NCBI GenBank assembly: GCA_963575745.1
Contig: CAUYUJ010015260.1
Span: forward strand, 897,908-950,407
DNA length: 52,500 nt
Source of the DNA: Prorocentrum cordatum
Taxonomy: Eukaryota > Sar > Dinophyceae > Prorocentrales > Prorocentraceae
Direction of reading: 5' to 3'
The position numbers were made by a program, and so were the translations under genes. The notes under the pieces are model-generated. The model was not told where the DNA came from. It made no database searches and was given only the letters and a program-made list of their open reading frames with translations. This document shows, piece by piece, positions 46,640 to 52,500 of this stretch; the stretch's first letter is position 1, and each line of letters starts with the position of its first letter.

Positions 46640-47065
46640 ATGCTTCTCGGAGTCTCTTTGGATTTCTGTTGACAGCGTCTGTGAGTCCTCTTGGGGCGTA
46701 TCGGAGGTCTCTTGGCAGTCCCGAAGGCCTCTTGGGGGTATCTTGGGGGCCTCTTGTGGCATCTGGGCATCTTTTGTGGCCGTATTTGGGCACCCTTGGA
46801 AGCCTCGGGGGCAATTTTGGAAGAGATCGATAAAAAGGAGGGGGGCTCCTGAATTATGGTCCCCCCTCCAAGGTGGCCAACATGTGACCGACACCCGAGT
46901 GACGTAAATCATGTTTGCCTTCTCGCCGATCTGGGGGGCCTCTTAGGACCTCCGGGGTGTCGAAGGAAAGCTTATTGGGGGCATCTTGGGAGCCTCTTGT
47001 GGCACCCTTGGGAGCCTCGGGGGTCATCTTGGGGCCATCTTGGAGGAGATCGATCAAAGGGGGGG
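46640..47065. repeat. Degenerate CTCTTGGGGGC satellite
   Basis: Repeated words such as GGCCTCTTGGGGGTATCTTG and GGAGCCTCTTGTGGC with a loose 20-40 bp period, similar to 105-535. AGATCGATAAAAAGG at 46822 and AGATCGATCAAAGG at 47047 suggest a larger repeat of about 225 bp. Confidence 0.6.
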
Positions 47066-47584
47066 TTCACGCTTCGCATATCCCCACCAGCCCATTGAGA
47101 AACCCTGGCCATGAGAGTTGGCGGGACAAGGGACGAAGCGACACAAGTCGTGAAACACAGCCCCACCCTCCCCCCTCCTGTCGGTCGATCGACTGTGAGT
47201 TTGCAAGGCGGGGGAGGGGGCGCGAGAGCCCAAAGCGCGAGCTCCATCCGCGAGGGAGGCGATCGGGGAGAAAGGCTTTGTCATATCTGCGTCCTCGCGG
47301 CCCAGGCCTTCCTCGCGGCACCACGGAGGCGTTGCACAAGCTTACCAGCCTCGAACGTATCCCTATCCCTGAGATTGACACGCCAAAAGGCGATGACAAT
47401 CTTAGGGATTCGCCCTCAAAAAATAAGGGAATCCCCAAGATTGGCATCGTGATGAGGAGGTGCCCAGCATAGGGATAGGGATATGCTCCAGGCTGGTAAG
47501 AAACATCCTGCCGCAAGTCCAGGAAGTGTGCCTCCCACAAAGGATCCTCGGCCACCCTCTCTTCCTGGGGGAGGGGGGGGCGTA
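47066..47584. other. Spacer without recognisable gene
   Basis: Short open frames only. TATCCCTATCCCTGAG at 47359 and AGGGATAGGGATATGC at 47470 form a loose inverted pair around GGGATTCGCCC...GGGAATCCCC. Nothing else can be assigned. Confidence 0.35.
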
Positions 47585-47760
47585 CAGTCGAGGCCCTGAA
47601 GAAGGAACCCTTGTCGTTGGGGAGGAGCTCGGTGTTCCTTAGTTGTTCTGCAGTTTGCCTTCGGTTTTCCTGAGGTTTCCCATGGGACATCGAAGTTAAA
47701 CTTATGGGAGAAAGGGGCCTCGTTCCTTATTTGGAGTTCCTTAGGTCAACGCCCCCACTG
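47585..47760. mobile_element. Mariner-like MITE family 1, copy 3
   Basis: 176 bp with TA on both sides (47583-47584 and 47761-47762). Ends are CAGTCGAGGCCCTGAAGAAG and GGTCAACGCCCCCACTG. The interior matches the other two copies. Confidence 0.8.
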
Positions 47761-47994
47761 TAAATGTTGCATGGTTCATTTAGGGGTGATTTTCACAGGA
47801 AGGCTAACAGTATTTCGCGTCTTGTCTGAACTGCTTTGCTAAGCGCCTGCCTCCCGAAAGCGTACCCCGTTGAGACCGCGAGGTGAAGGACCGGGCCAGA
47901 GACGACGTCGCAGGGCCAGAGAGTAGCGAGGGGGTGTTGGGGGGGGCGGGGTGGAGAAGGGCGACATGCACGCCGACTTCGACAAATAATCCAG

Positions 47995-48060
47995 AGGAGG
48001 CGGAGGAGGAGAAGGAGGAGGAGGAGGAGGAGGAGGAGGAGGAAGAGAGAGGGAGAGAGA
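47995..48060 (+). repeat. (GGA)n microsatellite
   Basis: Short array of GGA/GAG followed by GAGAGA. 47761-47994 beside it shows no gene. Confidence 0.8.
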
Positions 48061-49715
48061 TAGATGGTGAGAAATCGTGTGGGCTGAGACGCATGACATG
48101 AGAACGAGGTGAGAGAGTACATGAATGGGAGTTGGATGAAGTTGTGCGGAGGCCAACGAAGATGACACGGAGGGCGATATCGGCCGCATGGGCGAGCTGC
48201 TGGCGTCAGAGGCGCGTGAGTTTCTCCCTGCCCTCTCCTCCTCCCACTGCTCCTCCTCCTCCACCTCCTCCGAGTGCTTCTCGCTCAACGTATTGTCTCA
48301 GAGTGCAGTTTCCCTCTCCTCCTCTTCTCTCCTGTTCCCTCTCATCACTCCCTGCTCTGGTGTCTCCATCAGTGTCACCCTCAAGCGCGTGCTCCCCTCT
48401 CTTCCCCCTCAATCATCCTCTTCCTGCTTGTGCCTCGCCCTGCCTCCCCCCCCTCTTGTTGCACCTCTCCCCGCCTCTCCCCCGCTTCTGCCTCCTCCCT
48501 TCCCCCCCCCCTGCCTGCTGCATCCTCCTCCTCGTCAGGGACCTGGGGGAAGCTTGCCGAGGAAGAGGCCCGGGCTCGTCGAGGAGAGCGGCCGAGGTCG
48601 TTTCGCCCACGCCCCCCCGCGGCCGCCCCCCGCAGGGGCGCGGCCTCCCTGACCTCCGCGCCCCCCCCCCCCGCAGAGCGCCCGAGAGCCCCCCGCGTAG
48701 TGCTGCCCCGCGCCCAGAGGTCCGCGCCCTCGTGCGCGAGTGGTGCCCCGGCGGCCGCGCGGGCCACCAGACGACGCCCCGGGGGCCGTCGCTCGGGAGG
48801 CCCCGCGGACCCGCGCTCCGACCGCCCAGCGCTTCCGATGGGGGGGATGGAGGACCCTGACCTTCCAGGAGGGAACAAAAATACACTCGACCTGAAACGC
48901 GCATCCCAGTTTCCTTTAGTTTTTCAGATTTTTAGGCCTCCCGTGCCCAAAAATAGCTCTCTGGAAGGTCAGGGGAGGAGGAGGTGGGAGGGGTGGGGGG
49001 AAGTGTGAGTCCGATGGCGCAGGCCTGGCCGGGGGCAGCACCTGCACAGCTCTGCCTCTCGCACCTCACTGTGCGCTGCCCTTAAAAGGCGCACGCGTCC
49101 CTGGGGGGGCCTCCCGATGGGGGGGGCATGGAAGCGCGGAAATGTGGCCAGCGCTTCAGCGGGAGCAGCATTTCGAAAAACAGCCCAGTGAAAACCCCAT
49201 TCCCGGGAATCTTGCGTGTAAAATCACAGTACGCGGAGGGGCGCTGGATATCTTCCGGACGTCATCAGGGGAGAGAGGAGAGTAGTATTCAGATTGTGTA
49301 ATTGAGAATGGGGACCACCCGTCCCTGGAGGGGGAGAAGAGGCGTAGCGTAACGAGCTCGCTAGACCATTCACGCCCAGAAGGCTGGTGGGATTAGCGCC
49401 GCCTCTTCTGCTCGTCTCCCTCGCCCTTCTCACCTCGGCCTGTCTCGACACCTCACGCTCGGCCTGTGCACGAGGAGGCTGCTTCAGAGACGGTATCCGT
49501 TGAGCGCGCATGTGAGGCATTCCGAACATGGCCTTGCCTCCGAGGGTCGACGGAGTTATCACCTCTGCCGCCGCGGAGGGCGGCGGAAGGGCGGTGGAAG
49601 GCCGGCGGAGGTAGAGCGAGGCCGCCTCGAGTACAAGACGCGCCCCCAAGAGACGATACCGTCTTTGGGTCCAGGTTTTCCGAGATCGCCCATGTGATTT
49701 CCGCCTCTCTCTCTC
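48061..49715. other. GC-rich spacer with pyrimidine tracts
   Basis: 48220-48540 is CTCC-rich. 48590-48840 is very GC-rich. Long overlapping frames on both strands are Pro/Ala/Arg/Ser-rich without domain signatures. GGAGGGAACAAAAATACAC at 48868 resembles the start of R5. I call no gene. Confidence 0.4.
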
Positions 49716-50110
49716 TCTCTCTCTCGGAGGAGGAGGAGGAGGAGGAGAAGGAGGAGGAGGAGGAGGAAGAGGACGAGGAGGAGGGGGAGGAGGAGGAGGG
49801 AGGAGGAGGGGGAGGGAGGAGGAGGAGGAGGGGAGGAGGGGGGGAGGAGGACGAGGAGGGGGAGGGGGGAGGAGGAGGGGGAGGGGAGGGGGAGGGGAGA
49901 GGAGGAGGAGGAGGGAGGAGGAGGAGGAGGAGGGAGGAGGAGGAGGAGAAGAAGGAGGACGAGGACGAGGAGGAGCAGCAGGAGGAGGAGGAGGAGGAGG
50001 AGGAGGAGAAGGAGGACGAGGACGAGGAGGAGCAGGAGGAGGAACAGGAGGGGGAGGAGGAGGACGAGGAGGAGCAGGAGGAGGAGGAGGAGGAGGAGGA
50101 GGAGGGAGGA
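49700..50110 (+). repeat. (CT)n then (GGA)n microsatellite, about 400 bp
   Basis: The largest trinucleotide array in the window, preceded by (CT)8-9. An internal duplicated piece (GAGAAGGAGGACGAGGACGA) occurs at about 49945 and 50005. Pro/Ser/Leu frames on the minus strand are artefacts. Confidence 0.9.
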
Positions 50111-50309
50111 GCCACTCTCGGAGGGGCGACCGTCGGCCTGGCTCGGGCGCGTCGTGCACAGAGGCCGAGGCGGGCCCGCCTCCCCTGGCCTGGCCTTAGT
50201 GTCGGTTAAACGGTTCGCCGCACCTCTCCCCCTCATCCCCCCCCCCCGCACACGCACGCGCGCCAATGTGGGCAAGGGGCAAGGGGGATGCACATCAAAT
50301 AAGATGTTG

Positions 50310-50560
50310 TACCGTAGTGTACAGTAGTTTACATCGAAAAGAGGTCATGCATTACTTTTGGATGGTATTATAATCATGTTAATACAGATATGATCATATA
50401 AGATAATACATATGATGTAGGTACACCATGTATGATATAATAAACAAACGATAGTTAACTATGAGACCGCATGGTATAATGTCATACCCATATATATATA
50501 CCATACTATAATATCAGATTCATAAATACGAGAGGTACAATGTCATAAGAGCGATATTGT
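50310..50560. other. AT-rich island
   Basis: Unlike its surroundings the segment is AT-rich with repeated ATGATATAATA and CATATA words. No gene is seen. Confidence 0.5.
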
Positions 50561-50706
50561 TGCTGCGTTGTCGTCCCAATCCTACTTAGCCTCCGGCCGC
50601 GTTCATCAGCAACGCCGCCAGCCCAAAGATCCACGCCGGTCGGGCGTGGTCGGGCGTCGTTTCCTTCTCCTCCAGGAGGAGAAGGAGGAGGAGGAGGAGG
50701 AGAAGA

Positions 50707-51093
50707 GCGCCAAGACTGCCTTGATATTGTGCATACGCACATTTTTAACTCAAGACATACAAACTTGTTCCTCATTGGGTCGGGCGTGATTGGTTATGCG
50801 TCGGTTGGGCGTTGGTTGGGCGTCGGTTGGGCGTCGTTTGGGCGTCGGTTGGGCGTGGTCAGGCGTCGGTTGGGCGTCGGCTGGGCGTGGTTTGGTCAGG
50901 CGTCGGTTGGGCGTCGGTTGGACGTGATCAAGCGTCGGTTGGGCGTCGGTTGGGCGTGGTTTGGTCGGCCGTCGGTTGGGCGTTGGTTGGGCGTTGGTTG
51001 GGCGTCAGTTGGGCGTCGGCAACTCTGACTCTCCTAATTCTGAATTAGGGGATTCAGAGTTGCCGAAGGTCTTGGGTAAGGCAGTCTTGGCGC
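50707..51093. repeat. 11-bp tandem array with hairpin, bounded by 16-bp inverted repeats
   Basis: GCGCCAAGACTGCCTT (50707-50722) and its exact inverse AAGGCAGTCTTGGCGC (51078-51093) bracket a GGTTGGGCGTC array (about 50775-51020) and a near-perfect hairpin (51017-51065, 22 Watson-Crick pairs and one wobble of 24). A second AAGGCAGTCTTG follows at 51099. Confidence 0.75.
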
Positions 51094-51599
51094 CATGTAA
51101 GGCAGTCTTGAAAAAATCATGACAATAAGAGCCAGAAAGAACCGCGTCTCAGCGATTCTGAATATTCAGATTCGTGCTGCGTGATATCATGCCACATACC
51201 CAAGGCGTACAACCAAAGACATACATACCTAACCCAAGACATACATACGTAACCCAGGAGGAAAACAAACGACGAGGAATTGAGGACAAGGGATTAAAAG
51301 CCCCCCCCCCTCCTGGCCCCCCTCGGCCCCGCTCTCCCTTGTCCTCCTCCTCCTCCTTCTCCTTCTCCTCCTCCTCCTTCTTCTCATCTTCCTGTCCCGT
51401 GCGCCCTTCCGGGGGTTCTCTGCGTTCTCTGCTGAACGGAGCGGCCGCTCTGAATGACGGCCAGTCTTATTTGCCGCTTGCTCAGGAGGTACGGCACAGC
51501 ATGTATATTATGCGTATGATATATCTGATGTATACCGACTAACGTATCGTATCACATATTTTAGTATGTCATATTTTCTCTTACGTGTGAATATGATAT
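51094..51599. other. Spacer without recognisable gene
   Basis: AAGACATACATAC appears twice near 51220-51240. A C/T-rich tract with CTCCTCCTCC lies at 51300-51390. An AT-rich patch follows at 51495-51600. No gene. Confidence 0.4.
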
Positions 51600-51778
51600 C
51601 ATCACGTGAGGAACGTGCCGAAATGATGCGCAGTCTGCAAAGGTTTCCAAGGGGGTCCAGGAGGGTCCCCGGCCAAACGGCCAGCCCCGCGATCCACGAG
51701 AGGGGCGTGCCGAAATGGGTAGTCTTTCCCCAGGGTCTCCAGCCAGACGGCGAGCCCCGCGGTCCACGTCTGTAACCA
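51600..51778. repeat. Pair of direct repeats upstream of the terminal gene
   Basis: Two units of about 70-85 bp share CGTGCCGAAATG at the start and AGCCCCGCGATCCACG / AGCCCCGCGGTCCACG at the end. They lie just before the coiled-coil gene and could belong to its 5' region or to an intron. Confidence 0.55.
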
Positions 51779-51816
51779 TTTCGTCTCTGGTCTGTAACGG
51801 CCGGCCGCCAAGCATC

Positions 51817-52500
51817 ATGGCTGGCGCGCCAGTGGCAGGTGAGCTTGGAGATCGGCTCCTGGCGGTTCTGCTGGATGAGGAAGATGACGTCGTAGCAGCT
51901 GCGTCGGCACCTGTTGCTGGCGCGCCAGTGACAGGTGAACTGGGAGATCGGCTCCTGGTGGTTCTGCTGGATGGCGACGAAGATGACGTCGTCGTAGCAG
52001 CTGCGTCGGCACCGAGCAGAAGAACGGTTGCGCTGGCCGACGTATTGGCTGCTCTGGCTGCTGGAGGAGGCACAGCGGAGGAGGAGGGAGAAGAGGAGGC
52101 GGAGGCACAGCGCAGCAGCAGGGGGGGAAGGGCCGCGGAGCTGAGGGCTGCGGAGGAGGCACACCGTAGGGCCGCGAAGGAGGAGGCCGCGCGCAGGGCA
52201 GTAGAGGAGGCAGAGCGTAAGGCTGCTCTCGAGGCGGAGTTGTTGAGGGCCGCGGAGGAGGCACAACGCATGGCCGCAGAGGAGGAGGCCACGCGCAGGG
52301 CGGCAGTAGAGGAGGCAGAGCGCAAGGCTGCTCTCGAGGCAGAGCTGAGGGCCGCAGAGGAGGAGGCCACGCGCAGGGCCGCAGAGGAGGAGGCCACGCG
52401 CAGGGCGGCAGTAGAGGAGGCAGAGCGCAAGGCTGCTCTCGAGGCAGAGCTGAGGGCCGCAGAGGAGGAGGCCACGCGCAGGGCCGCAGAGGGGCCGCAG
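51817..52500 (+). CDS. Coiled-coil protein, 5' part, open at window edge
   Basis: ATG at 51817 in context ATCATGG opens 228 codons with no stop to the last base. Residues 1-70 contain a duplicated unit of about 30 residues: AGAPVAGELGDRLLAVLLD and, 30 residues on, AGAPVTGELGDRLLVVLLD, each followed by an acidic DD-VVAAA stretch. Residues 75-90 are hydrophobic and small (ALADVLAALAAGGG). From about residue 100 it is Ala/Glu/Arg-rich with repeats AAEEEATRRAA and VEEAERKAALEAEL, typical of a long charged alpha-helix or coiled coil. The DNA in this part is also a tandem repeat. Minus-strand frames here are shadows. The function is unknown; TolA-like composition is no evidence of homology. Confidence 0.6.
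   Translation, partial: MAGAPVAGELGDRLLAVLLDEEDDVVAAASAPVAGAPVTGELGDRLLVVLLDGDEDDVVVAAASAPSRRTVALADVLAALAAGGGTAEEEGEEEAEAQRSSRGGRAAELRAAEEAHRRAAKEEAARRAVEEAERKAALEAELLRAAEEAQRMAAEEEATRRAAVEEAERKAALEAELRAAEEEATRRAAEEEATRRAAVEEAERKAALEAELRAAEEEATRRAAEGPQ

Noticed and set aside
49224-50293. Long Pro/Ser/Leu frames on the minus strand
   Set aside because: They are the complement of the large GGA array.
50775-51020. GGTTGGGCGTC array as telomeric sequence
   Set aside because: The unit is 11 bp, does not match TTTAGGG-type repeats, and unique sequence and a gene follow.
51561-52475. 304-residue Ala/Ser-rich minus-strand frame
   Set aside because: It is the shadow of the plus-strand coiled-coil gene, whose codons give a sensible heptad-like Ala/Glu/Arg protein.

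Overview
The window looks like nuclear DNA of a dinoflagellate. Three things point there. A Ty1/copia element has the gag type, the methyltransferase-like module and the integrase, RT and RNase H that I associate with dinoflagellate copia elements. A 15-nt exact match to the 3' part of the dinoflagellate spliced leader lies at 31112-31126. The rest is GC-rich, repeat-dense and almost gene-free.

Layout. 1-860: degenerate repeats. 862-9740: an old, truncated, frame-broken copia relative. 9741-29114: about 19 kb of dispersed and tandem repeats, GGA/CCT microsatellites and small inverted-repeat elements, with no convincing host gene. 29115-45176: a nearly complete 16,062-bp copia element with two 240-bp LTRs, an initiator-tRNA-type primer site and a candidate 5-bp target duplication, inserted in a (GGA)n tract that resumes at 45177. 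45177-51816: more repeats. 51817 to the window end: the 5' part of an alanine/glutamate-rich coiled-coil gene, open at the edge.

The large element encodes, in order: a membrane-segment Gag, a CCHC zinc knuckle, a Tpt1/KptA RNA 2'-phosphotransferase domain with its R-H-R-R residues present, a RING-H2 finger, an aspartic protease, a DNA-methyltransferase-like module, a zinc finger, integrase, reverse transcriptase and RNase H. About a dozen stops and frameshifts interrupt it, and the LTRs differ at 6 of 240 positions, so this copy is recent but probably dead. The older copy shares Gag, RING, protease and methyltransferase-like parts, but I see no Tpt1 domain; an unrelated segment fills that slot.

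The most striking signal is a recurrent 14-nt hairpin, a 5-bp stem closed by a GNRA tetraloop, scattered through the sense strand of both elements. I count 33 perfect copies in the large one, with 11 different stems and 5 GNRA loops. They fall in all three reading phases and I noticed none in the surrounding DNA. The stem covariation argues for a function in RNA or single-stranded DNA rather than in protein.
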